A DNA stretch of 64,000 nucleotides from Sphingobacterium sp. R2 (GTDB lineage: Bacteria; Bacteroidota; Bacteroidia; Sphingobacteriales; Sphingobacteriaceae): positions 2,666,001 to 2,730,000 of the forward strand of contig NZ_CP142884.1 in the NCBI RefSeq assembly GCF_040760075.1. The letters are read 5' to 3'. Position 1 is the stretch's first letter; every line of letters begins with the position of its first letter. The notes beneath the pieces are model-generated. The model saw only the letters and a program-made list of their open reading frames with translations. It did no database searches and was not told the origin of the DNA. This document shows, in pieces, positions 8,148 to 16,432 of this stretch. The translations under genes were made by a program, and so were the position numbers.

Positions 8148-9302
8148 TTATTTTCTTCGCTCCACTTCTTCAATGTCTTTTTTTATACAATGCAGCATTT
8201 CTTTAAGCTTATCTTCGATGATATAGAGGCTGAGTATATGTTCAAATTTGTTAAATTTAGCCAGCTGATTGGCCGTGATGCGGTTGCCGCGATCGGTAAC
8301 GGTATGCTGCGCTACGCCAACGGCTGCATCACTTTTATGCTTATTTTTAAACAGGCCCACTTTACTGCAATAGTGGAATAGGCAGGTAAGGCCCTCGCCT
8401 GTCAGCGTCGTATGGATCCCATTGGAAGATGCGGGAATCCCGGGGCGGTAATTATTTTCTACCGATTCCAGTTTCGACAGTTTTTCAAGATAATCCAGTT
8501 CCGCCCAAATATATTCATTCATCATTGTTTTGAGATGGGGTTGCTCAATGTCGTAATAAAGCATCGGCAGGGGGTGATAATGGGTAATTTCTTTCTCCAT
8601 AAGCAGCAGTGTAGACAGCTTTTCCGAGCGGGGGAGCACATCGATCTGCCCTTCGAGCTGTTCATGCCACCGGTTGCATAAGCCGAGATAGTTAAAGTTG
8701 TAGCGGATCAGTAACTCAATAAAACGTTTGGCGTAATGCTTCACACGTTTATCATGGGCAAGGCTTTCTAGCGCCGACAGGAAAGTTTCCAACCATTCGA
8801 CATGGTAGTACAGGAGCTTGGGCGGCTTATGCTCGTCAAACAGGCTATTTAGACCATATTGGATTTCTAAAAGGTATTTTTCGTCGAGCTGCTTGGCCTG
8901 TAAGTGCACCGATAATTGAGCAAGTTTTGCGAGACTGCCCGATTTGAGCAGCTGTCGGTGGTATACGGGCAGCTCTTCCGACGAATTCATATGCTCTTTA
9001 AAGCGCTGAATGCTCTGGCTAATACTCTCGTGCAGTTTTTTAATGGTATCATCCGGCTGCTGGGCCTTGTACAGATAGAGCTTGTCAAATAGCAGCCTGA
9101 ATTTGGTATAATAGCGGCGAAAAGATTCTTTGGCCATGCGCGATTTCGCATGACTGATATAAAGCTGTTCTGAATCGCGTATCAGTGCATCGCAGGCGCT
9201 GACAATCGCTTCGTCGCTTGGTATATAATTCCCATTCGGGCTATCCTGCAGTATGCCATAAGCAAGAATGGCATCTTCCAGTTGGTTCAACGATCGGATC
9301 AT
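8148..9302 (-). CDS. Uncharacterised protein with RteC-like C-terminal region
   Basis: A 384-residue soluble, mostly helical protein without signal peptide or membrane segments. The C-terminal 90 residues (LTGEGLTCLFHYCSKVGLF, then a K/N-rich loop and a long charged helix) resemble the end of RteC, a regulator first described on Bacteroides tetracycline-resistance elements, which has a similar LTWTG-helix-GVF arrangement. This is a judgement by eye and is weak. The central region is rich in His, Tyr and Leu and I cannot assign it. No conjugation genes are visible nearby, so a link to an integrative element is not supported. It stands alone on the reverse strand. Confidence 0.6.
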   Translation of the reverse strand: MIRSLNQLEDAILAYGILQDSPNGNYIPSDEAIVSACDALIRDSEQLYISHAKSRMAKESFRRYYTKFRLLFDKLYLYKAQQPDDTIKKLHESISQSIQRFKEHMNSSEELPVYHRQLLKSGSLAKLAQLSVHLQAKQLDEKYLLEIQYGLNSLFDEHKPPKLLYYHVEWLETFLSALESLAHDKRVKHYAKRFIELLIRYNFNYLGLCNRWHEQLEGQIDVLPRSEKLSTLLLMEKEITHYHPLPMLYYDIEQPHLKTMMNEYIWAELDYLEKLSKLESVENNYRPGIPASSNGIHTTLTGEGLTCLFHYCSKVGLFKNKHKSDAAVGVAQHTVTDRGNRITANQLAKFNKFEHILSLYIIEDKLKEMLHCIKKDIEEVERRK

Positions 9303-9668
9303 AACTTATTTTTTTTAGGATACATGGTCATTCGGCCTGAACCAAATGGCATTGCTGTAAGTGTTCATTCAATAATTAATTATGCTATCATAAAATTAGC
9401 AAGGTATTTCCTCGAAGGCAAGGTAAAATGTTGGTATCGGAATGAATGGTATAGAACAAATGTTTAAATCTTGCTTTAGCGTTGCCTAGGAAGTGTTTTT
9501 TAGCACGGTATAAAAATATAATTATAGGATGAATGGTAGCCTGAATTGCATTTTTATAGAGAAATAAGGCCGTATTTATGCAATGCTGCCGAAGAATGCT
9601 AGGCTGTTTTGTTTTTTTATTTGATAAAATAGTTATTTTAGTTTGCCTTAACCAATTCCTCAATTTTT
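9303..9668. other. Intergenic region between divergent genes
   Basis: AT-rich spacer between the reverse-strand gene ending its 5' side at 9302 and the LytTR gene starting at 9669. Frames over 9282-9467 (+) and 9388-9663 (-) are open but have no recognisable features and overlap each other. Presumably both promoters are here, but I cannot pick out a full TTTG/TAnnTTTG pair. Confidence 0.4.
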
Positions 9669-10628
9669 ATGCAGACTAAAAAGCTTATCGAAACCTTTCA
9701 TTCCGAGATCCATGTCAATTATTTGCCGATTAGGCTCCAGCTACTTTTGGCGATGATATTGGGTAATTTTTTTTGTTCGCCGGGCACATTTCTTGTTTTC
9801 GATGCGCGGTATTCGGCACCGAAATTTTATCTATACTGGCTTCTTTCCGCAGGCATCGCGATGGCGGTGTTTAGCGGTATGCATATTTTTAACAAGTACC
9901 TGGATGGCAAACTCTCTTGGCTGACCGACTTTAAGCCTAGGCTGATCAGGCAGGTTCTCTACGGATTGGTATTGTCTTCGTTGCTTACGGTAACTTTCGC
10001 CATACTGGTGTTTTTACCATTGAACGAAGAAGGTTGGCGGGGCGCTATGCGCTACATGTCGAACCAATTTGGTTTTCTGTTTTTGTTTATGTTCATCTTG
10101 AATCTGCTCTTTATGGTGATATATGTGATGCGGTTTGCCCGATTTGTGAAAGATCAATACTTAGAAGCGCAACTGGAAAAAACAGCCCTTCGGGAAATGA
10201 TTGTCACCTACGAAGAGCTGCAGCTGAAAGCGGAGACCGAAAGGACAGACGATATTTCGGATGTGGTTAGCCTCGATTCCTGTCTGAAAGTAAAGTATGG
10301 TTACGAAGATAATTATGTGCCGCTGCATGGGGTTGCGCTCATCAAAAGTTCGGCAGATGACAAAAGGCTGCTTACCTTGACCGGAAGCCGTGAGTATACC
10401 CACAACTATAGTCTCGACAACCTCATGAAAGTGCTCGATCACGATCAATACTATCTGATGTACCGGCGTTATATCGTCAATCGGAGTATTATACAAGGAT
10501 ACAAGCCTTCAGCCAATGGGGTGCTGACGATCGACTTAAAAGATACTTTCGCCCAGCAAGAAGATGTATTGGTTAGTCGGTATGATGCTGCTGATTTTAA
10601 GCGTTGGTTTGAGATGTCGGCTGAATGA
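9669..10628 (+). CDS. Membrane-anchored LytTR transcriptional regulator
   Basis: The N-terminal half has four predicted membrane helices (about residues 23-45, 52-75, 95-120 and 135-155). A short coiled-coil linker (EAQLEKTALREMIVTYEELQ) follows. Residues about 205-315 form a LytTR DNA-binding domain with DNYVPLHG, a LTGSREYTHNYSLDNL segment and YLMYRRYIVNRSII, the usual HR-Y-VN element. There is no receiver or kinase domain, so it probably senses a signal in the membrane and binds DNA directly. The next gene (10721) is a small secreted orphan whose promoter may be its target. Confidence 0.85.
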   Translation: MQTKKLIETFHSEIHVNYLPIRLQLLLAMILGNFFCSPGTFLVFDARYSAPKFYLYWLLSAGIAMAVFSGMHIFNKYLDGKLSWLTDFKPRLIRQVLYGLVLSSLLTVTFAILVFLPLNEEGWRGAMRYMSNQFGFLFLFMFILNLLFMVIYVMRFARFVKDQYLEAQLEKTALREMIVTYEELQLKAETERTDDISDVVSLDSCLKVKYGYEDNYVPLHGVALIKSSADDKRLLTLTGSREYTHNYSLDNLMKVLDHDQYYLMYRRYIVNRSIIQGYKPSANGVLTIDLKDTFAQQEDVLVSRYDAADFKRWFEMSAE

Positions 10629-10683
10629 AGAAGGTTTGTAATGGACGTATCTATTGTTGAAGAAATGTCTATTTAATCATCAG

Positions 10684-10702
10684 TTGGGCAAATACTGCCC
10701 AA
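10684..10702. promoter_or_regulatory. Perfect inverted repeat just before the 10721 gene
   Basis: TTGGGCA (10684-10690), AATAC, TGCCCAA (10696-10702) lies 18 bp upstream of the ATG at 10721 and 55 bp after the LytTR stop. It is followed by AT-rich sequence rather than a clean T-run, so it could be a weak terminator, a leader hairpin near the ribosome-binding site, or an operator. Confidence 0.45.
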
Positions 10703-10720
10703 AATTTAATATTTTAGCGT

Positions 10721-11263
10721 ATGAAGTATTTAATAATTGTATTGTTATCCTGTTTCTATGGCTATTCGGTGCACGCACAAAGTCAAACGCAGGGCAATAG
10801 CGCCGGTAAAGATGCAAAGACGTATGTCATGGTCGCCAATAAGCTCAATACCGATTTTAATTACAAATTACTGGACAATTTTGAGCAGTCTTTTTCGGAC
10901 CTGATTGCTGAAAATAATAGTCGGGAATTAATATTTAATCCGGTCAATGGGAAGTACCACTATTATAAGTTTATCGCCACCTATAAAGCTCGGGGTATAT
11001 CAACGAATAGTGATCCTGCCAAACCGGAGCAAACTTTCCATAATATCTTAATCCTCAAAACCGACGATCAGCAGAAGATTGTAGATGGCTACCATTTTGT
11101 GTTGGAATGGGCTGAAAAGCCACTATCTTATCCCTTATTTAAGATAAGTACCACGGGTATACCCCTGCAGGAAGGCTTGTCTATAAAGCAGCTCAATCTC
11201 AAAAGGGTAGTGGATAGCGCGGATTTTGGTGATGATGGAAAGATAAAACTGGCTGGTCGGTAG
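10721..11263 (+). CDS. Small secreted protein of unknown function
   Basis: 180 residues with a clear signal peptide ending at YSVHAQ (about residue 20). The mature part is mixed alpha/beta and highly polar, with a YHYYKFIATYKARG segment and a DGYHFVLEWAEKPL segment. It has no cysteines after the signal, no lipobox and no motif I recognise. It follows a membrane LytTR regulator in the same direction. Confidence 0.65.
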   Translation: MKYLIIVLLSCFYGYSVHAQSQTQGNSAGKDAKTYVMVANKLNTDFNYKLLDNFEQSFSDLIAENNSRELIFNPVNGKYHYYKFIATYKARGISTNSDPAKPEQTFHNILILKTDDQQKIVDGYHFVLEWAEKPLSYPLFKISTTGIPLQEGLSIKQLNLKRVVDSADFGDDGKIKLAGR

Positions 11264-11299
11264 GGTTTAAAAAAGTTAACAATGTTGTAGAAAGATAAT

Positions 11300-11827
11300 A
11301 TGGAATTGGATAGCCTTTACATGAGCATTCACATTGAAAAATCGAGATTGAATGCATTTTTTGCTTCAAAACCGATTTCTCCAAAAAAAGATGATAATTG
11401 GTCGCAATGGTGGGAGAGCCGGCAGATGTACAGCAAAACTGCTTTGGAAAATATCCCAAGTTATTCACATTCGTGTATTCGTGAAGTCTTCGATGATCTG
11501 CTCAAGGACCGATTTTATGGTGCGAAGGAGCATTATGATGAGGAAAGGCAACATTGGACATTTGCCGTGCTGAACTTCAGTGAAAACTATCATGAAATAT
11601 TGCCGATGCTAGCTCTCTTAAAACAGCTGGAAGGCCATGATTCGGATGGTTATGCCCTTATTTTTGACTGGATGTGGGGTGGAGATACGGTGATGGCGTA
11701 CCTTGACATTAGAGAAGGAACTGCCTTGCTCGAAACGGTTACTGAATCCTATGCGGTTGAACTGAAACGATTTGAAGAAGCTAACCAAAGCTTACAATTG
11801 CTGGCCGAAGAGCTCGGGGCTGGGTAG
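11300..11827 (+). CDS. Uncharacterised cytoplasmic protein
   Basis: 175 residues, no signal peptide, acidic and rich in Trp, Tyr and Glu. A second ATG seven codons in (MSIHIEKSR) is an equally good start. Segments such as DNWSQWWESRQMY and ALIFDWMWGGDTVMAYL suggest a compact globular fold, and the size and acidity resemble immunity-type proteins, but no toxin gene is adjacent. I do not recognise the family. It lies 36 bp after the previous gene. Confidence 0.55.
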   Translation: MELDSLYMSIHIEKSRLNAFFASKPISPKKDDNWSQWWESRQMYSKTALENIPSYSHSCIREVFDDLLKDRFYGAKEHYDEERQHWTFAVLNFSENYHEILPMLALLKQLEGHDSDGYALIFDWMWGGDTVMAYLDIREGTALLETVTESYAVELKRFEEANQSLQLLAEELGAG

Positions 11828-11932
11828 CAAGCCGATAGTGATTTTTATTGTGTGCATATTATAACCTATTATCACCGTATTTTAACATTTTCGGTTTAGG
11901 TATTGCAACAGTGAATTGGCTTGTTTATATTT

Positions 11933-11949
11933 AATGTCATATTGACATT
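11933..11949. promoter_or_regulatory. Palindrome in front of the AraC-type regulator gene
   Basis: AATGTCA-TAT-TGACATT is a perfect 7-bp inverted repeat with a 3-bp centre, ending 18 bp before the ATG at 11968. It overlaps the expected core promoter or leader. This is an inferred operator, possibly autoregulatory. Confidence 0.5.
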
Positions 11950-11967
11950 TAACTAATCTAACTTGTT

Positions 11968-12831
11968 ATGAAGCCAGTTCAATTTAAGGTTCCTGCCCCT
12001 CAGGACAAATCTATCTATATTCAAGAAGATGTGCTGGATAAATTTTATCCATACATGCATCGTCATGAAGAATATCAATTAATCTGGATCAAGGAAGGTA
12101 TCGGCCAGCTACTGGTGGACGATAATGTACATGAATTTCAGCCGGGAGACATTTTTCTATTGGGAACAAACCAGGCCCATGTTTTTAAAAGTTTCTTTGC
12201 AGGCGACCATGTGCGCTCGATCTCTTTATTCTTTAGCACCAAAGGTGCGTTGTCTACCATGGCGACGATGCCCGAACTCCGAAACCTGCTCGATTTTGTG
12301 CATAAATGCCAGCGCGGATTTAGGGTTCCGCCCAAACTTCATGCAGAGGTATCTCAATACATCGAAGTCCTGCAAAAGTCTGATTTCTTAGATCAGCTTG
12401 TCAATTTCTTTTATTTATTAAAAACGCTCAGCAAAGTATTCACCGAACTGGAGCCGCTTTCGGGTGTACAATTGCCCAAAAGAGAGATCTCCAAACCGTT
12501 CCGGATAGAGAAATTATGTCAATTTTTGGAAGAGCACTTTAAAGAAGATATCAGTTTGGATGAAATCGCCGAAAAAGCAAACCTGACGCCACACGCCTTT
12601 TGCCGCTATTTTAAAAATTGCACGGGAAAAACATTCATCGCCTACCTGAATGAACTGCGTATCCGTGAAGCCTGTAAATTGTTGGGGCTGGGTCGGCACG
12701 ATTCGATCTCGCTGATCGCCTACGATTCGGGCTTCAATAGCATCACCAATTTTAATCGTGTGTTTCGCAGTATATTGGGCATATCGCCAAAGATATATGT
12801 GCGCAACTACCGAAATTACTTATACGATTAG
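11968..12831 (+). CDS. AraC-family transcriptional regulator with cupin sensor domain
   Basis: Residues 1-130 form a cupin-like ligand-binding domain (HRHEEYQLIWIKEG, then FQPGDIFLLGTNQAHVF, a typical cupin second motif). Residues about 185-285 form the AraC double helix-turn-helix, with ISLDEIAEKANLTPHAFCRY and the conserved second-helix segment ending GISPKIYVR. At 287 residues it has the family's usual length. It lies upstream of and in the same direction as the SusCD operon that begins at 13223 and is its likely regulator. The sensor ligand cannot be read from sequence. Confidence 0.9.
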   Translation: MKPVQFKVPAPQDKSIYIQEDVLDKFYPYMHRHEEYQLIWIKEGIGQLLVDDNVHEFQPGDIFLLGTNQAHVFKSFFAGDHVRSISLFFSTKGALSTMATMPELRNLLDFVHKCQRGFRVPPKLHAEVSQYIEVLQKSDFLDQLVNFFYLLKTLSKVFTELEPLSGVQLPKREISKPFRIEKLCQFLEEHFKEDISLDEIAEKANLTPHAFCRYFKNCTGKTFIAYLNELRIREACKLLGLGRHDSISLIAYDSGFNSITNFNRVFRSILGISPKIYVRNYRNYLYD

Positions 12832-13222
12832 CCGGTTTTATAGCCGCTTCTGACAATTTGATTCTATCGTATTCAGCAGCGGCCTCATTTTCGCTGCGCT
12901 TTGCTAATTGCAACCCTATCCGTCTAACTAACGAAGGTATCTATCCATCGCTTAGTTAGACGGATTCATTGTTTTTATACCCGGTTTGCCCCAACTACAC
13001 CGCCTTGGAACCCAGCTTTTTCTTTTGTTAAAATGTTAGAACGAGTGGGTAAGATTTGACCGAAATCCACTATTTCGAAGTACTATTTTTGTTACAGAAA
13101 GAAGAACTAATCAATTTTTTAACATGCTGCTACTATCCTTTTTGCGAAAAGGATCGCGTTTGTCCCAGGGATCTAATGTGTCATTGCCAGTATGCTAAAC
13201 TGAACATCTGCTTAACGAAATT
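12832..13222. other. Long leader/intergenic region before the second SusCD operon
   Basis: A 391-bp gap. It contains a perfect 12-bp inverted repeat, CCGTCTAACTAA (12920-12931) and TTAGTTAGACGG (12952-12963), separated by 20 bp. A candidate -7 box TATTTTTG lies at 13084-13091, about 130 bp before the SusC start, which would leave a long untranslated leader. The inverted repeat could be a terminator for the AraC gene or an operator for the SusCD operon. Confidence 0.45.
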
Positions 13223-16200
13223 ATGACTATGTATGAAAATCTTCCAAAAAAATGCCTAACGGGTATTTTGATGTTGCTGCTGTTGCTATGTCAACAGCTG
13301 TATGCGCAACAACAGAGAACGGTCACGGGGATCGTTAAAGACGAAAAAGGCACCCCTCTGCCTGATCTCAGTGTTTTAGAGAAAGGCGTCAGCAATGCAA
13401 CCAAAACGAGTGCTGATGGGAAATTTACCTTAAAATTGAAATCGGCAAATCCAACCTTGATTTTTAGTTCCCTCGGCTATGTGCGGCAAGAAAAACAGCT
13501 GCGCGATGGCGACAACACCATTCAGATCACCATGAAAGAAGATGGGACGGGGCTCGATGAGGTCGTTGTAATGGGCTATCAGGATGTGCAGCGGCGCAAA
13601 ACAACGGGGGCCATCACTACCGTGAAGGGTAAGGATTTTGAAAATACCCCTTACGCTACCTTCGACGCCATGTTGCAGGGACGTGTGGCGGGTCTGACAG
13701 TATTGAGTACATCGGGCGAACCGGGTACCAATAACATCGTCAATATCCGCGGAACCAGCAACCTGGGCTTAGCAGACAACCAGCTGCAGGCTCCCTTGTA
13801 TGTCATCGACAATATTATTTACGATGTGAGCGATATACAGGCGGCCTATGGAAATGCGAGCCCCTTGCAGGCTATCAATCCCAACGATATCGAATCGGTC
13901 GATATCTTAAAAGATGCCTCGGCATCGGCCATCTATGGTGCCCGTGCCGCAAATGGGGTCATCATCATCAAAACCAAACGTCCGGCAGTGGGTAAACCCG
14001 AAATCAGGATCTCGGCATACAACGGGGTTTCGAGCCGTCCGGCCATGAAGCCCATCACCGTCGGAGCAGCCGAACGTAGGCTAAAGATGAATCTGCTTTA
14101 TCAGGGTGGATCGTATGACTGGTTCAACAATGGCTTGATCAGTCCGATGTTGACGGATAGTTTAAACCCTGCCTTTAACAATAATACAGATTGGCAAGGT
14201 CTTTTTCTGCAGTCGGCCAACATCAACAATGTCAATATGAGTATTGGTGCTACTATGGAGAAGTTTTTATACCGTTTCTCGGCACAGCGCTACTATGAGC
14301 AGGGTGTAATGATGGGCTATGAAAATGAAAACCTGACGCCGCGCCTCATGTTGCAGGCCAATCCGACAGACAATTTTCAGTTTGAGACCAACTTGTTCGC
14401 AGGTTTTACAAAAGCAAAACATGGCTCGGGGGACGATACCAAATATCCATTTAGTACCTGGGGCTTTCCTTCGTCTTTCTATCAGATAACGGACGTGGAC
14501 GAACAGATCTATACGGGGCGCTACGATGGCATGATGGACCGCGATAACGCGATCAGCCTGAATGGTAACTTTGCCGGAACGCTGAAGAAATTTCTGATCA
14601 ATGGCTTGACCCTGCGCTCGCAGTTTTCGTTCAATGTCAACAACAATACGCGTGATCTTTTTCGTCCCAAACTGCTGACAGGCAATAGAAACTATGCTCA
14701 GAATTGGGTGAACCAGAATAAACGCTGGGAATGGGAAACCTATTTTAACTACATCAAGAGCATTCGCGATACGCATAATTTTAGTGCCGTGTTGGGTACC
14801 GGTATTGAACGCAATACGTCCAATGCAAACTATATGTATGGCTATAACGACAATGGGAATTATGTAAAGACCGTAACGGGTATTCCTTCTGGACCGGATC
14901 TTTACGCCACCACTTCCATCAATGAGCGCTCGCGTGTATCGGTATTCGGTCGTTTTGGGTACGATTACAAAGACAAGTACCTGCTTTCTGCCAGTTACCG
15001 GATGGATGCTTCGTCGCGTTACAGCAAGGACAACCGCTGGGGTATTTTCCCGTCCATCTCTGCTGGCTGGGTGCTTTCGCAAGAGCCCTTTTTCCAGGGG
15101 GTGAAAAATGCAATATCCTTTTTCAAAATACGGGGTAGCTATGGTGTTACCGGACGTGATCCGGGCTCATACTACGCACGCTATACGGGGCTGACTTTTG
15201 ATGCTTCATACGCTGGCTCGGTATTGGAAAATGGTATTGGTGGTTCGGTACTCTCTTATAATGGCAAGCCTACTGTAGCGCCTAATTATGGCGCAGCAGC
15301 AACCTCGCCGACGATCCGATGGGAGCGCTCGCCGCAATTTAATGCCGGTTTTGATATGAACCTCCTGCACGATCGCGTTACCGTGACGGCCGATTTTTAT
15401 GTGCGCGACTCCAAACAGCTGGTTTACGATCTGAACATGCCATTGACCTCAGGATACAGCACGGTTTCCAATAATTTTATCAGTGTGAGAAACAGTGGGG
15501 TAGAAATGACGCTTATCTCACGTAATATGGCTCCGTCGTCGGAATTCCAGTGGACCACCAATTTCAATATTGCTTACAATAAAAACTATGTCACCAGCCT
15601 CCCTGGCGGTGGGCAGGAAATACAGGTGGGACCGGTATGGATGCAACGTGCACTGAACGTAGGTCAGCCTATTTTCCCGTTTAAAGTATGGGATGTGGAT
15701 GGCGTATATGCGACCACTGCAGATGTACCTGTAGATCCTTTGACAGGAAAAAGACTCACGCATTTTAGGGGCAATTTATATCAGGCCGGCGATCCGCGCC
15801 GCCGGGATGTGAATGGAGATTACACCATCGACCACAACGACAAAATTGATATGGGAAATCCGAATCCTGACCTCGTGGGCGGATTTATCAACCAGTTTTC
15901 TTATAAGAATTTTAGCTTGTCCACACTCGTGAGCTTTGTGTTTGGACGCTCATTATGGAACGGTTATATGTCGGACAAATTGCAGGATGCGGGTTCATCT
16001 AACCTGTATTCGACCTGGGGTACCAATTCGGCCATTGCTGGCGATTTTAACCCCAGCGACTTCTGGATGAAAGATGGGGATCAGACCAAATACCCATCGC
16101 TGTTTCACAATACGGTCGACAATTGGCACATCGCCAACAGCACATTTGTGGAGAATGCCAGTTTTGTACGCCTCAAAAATATTCAGCTGAGCTATATGTT

Positions 16201-16387
16201 CCCACAGGCCATCATAAAGAAGCTTAAATTGAAAATGCTCCGCGTGTATGGGGTGGTGGATAATGTGGCTGTTAAGTCTTGGTCGACGGTGCCAGATCCT
16301 GAAGCGGTGGAAGCCAACGGTTATTCAACGGGTAACGGATATCCGATCCCTAAGAAATGGACTATAGGCCTGGATGTTACCTTTTAA
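13223..16387 (+). CDS. SusC/RagA-family TonB-linked outer membrane transporter
   Basis: A 1054-residue SusC. The signal peptide ends at QQLYAQ (about residue 29), followed by a carboxypeptidase-D regulatory-like domain (VTGIVKDEKGTPLPDLSV, about 34-115). A TonB-box-like DEVVVMGY and a plug with NPNDIESVDILKDASASAIY (about 217-236) follow, then the barrel ending GLDVTF. ATG 13229 (MYENL) is an alternative start. The protein begins a five-gene operon with a SusD, two surface lipoproteins and a metalloprotease-like lipoprotein, so the imported substrate may be released by proteolysis rather than glycan cleavage. The AraC protein at 11968 is the likely regulator. Confidence 0.95.
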   Translation: MTMYENLPKKCLTGILMLLLLLCQQLYAQQQRTVTGIVKDEKGTPLPDLSVLEKGVSNATKTSADGKFTLKLKSANPTLIFSSLGYVRQEKQLRDGDNTIQITMKEDGTGLDEVVVMGYQDVQRRKTTGAITTVKGKDFENTPYATFDAMLQGRVAGLTVLSTSGEPGTNNIVNIRGTSNLGLADNQLQAPLYVIDNIIYDVSDIQAAYGNASPLQAINPNDIESVDILKDASASAIYGARAANGVIIIKTKRPAVGKPEIRISAYNGVSSRPAMKPITVGAAERRLKMNLLYQGGSYDWFNNGLISPMLTDSLNPAFNNNTDWQGLFLQSANINNVNMSIGATMEKFLYRFSAQRYYEQGVMMGYENENLTPRLMLQANPTDNFQFETNLFAGFTKAKHGSGDDTKYPFSTWGFPSSFYQITDVDEQIYTGRYDGMMDRDNAISLNGNFAGTLKKFLINGLTLRSQFSFNVNNNTRDLFRPKLLTGNRNYAQNWVNQNKRWEWETYFNYIKSIRDTHNFSAVLGTGIERNTSNANYMYGYNDNGNYVKTVTGIPSGPDLYATTSINERSRVSVFGRFGYDYKDKYLLSASYRMDASSRYSKDNRWGIFPSISAGWVLSQEPFFQGVKNAISFFKIRGSYGVTGRDPGSYYARYTGLTFDASYAGSVLENGIGGSVLSYNGKPTVAPNYGAAATSPTIRWERSPQFNAGFDMNLLHDRVTVTADFYVRDSKQLVYDLNMPLTSGYSTVSNNFISVRNSGVEMTLISRNMAPSSEFQWTTNFNIAYNKNYVTSLPGGGQEIQVGPVWMQRALNVGQPIFPFKVWDVDGVYATTADVPVDPLTGKRLTHFRGNLYQAGDPRRRDVNGDYTIDHNDKIDMGNPNPDLVGGFINQFSYKNFSLSTLVSFVFGRSLWNGYMSDKLQDAGSSNLYSTWGTNSAIAGDFNPSDFWMKDGDQTKYPSLFHNTVDNWHIANSTFVENASFVRLKNIQLSYMFPQAIIKKLKLKMLRVYGVVDNVAVKSWSTVPDPEAVEANGYSTGNGYPIPKKWTIGLDVTF

Positions 16388-16432
16388 TCGTGTCAGTTCC
16401 ATCGCATAACGGTGGCTTAAAATTAATTAGAG

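Noticed and set aside
8148..9302. Evidence for an integrative conjugative element based on the RteC-like protein
   Set aside because: No transfer, integrase or mobilisation genes and no attachment-site repeats are visible nearby.
9388..9663. Reverse-strand frame of 91 residues before the LytTR gene
   Set aside because: It overlaps the region where both divergent promoters must lie and has no motif.
14267..15082. Reverse-strand frame of 271 residues inside the SusC gene
   Set aside because: It lies wholly within a well-supported transporter gene and encodes no recognisable protein.
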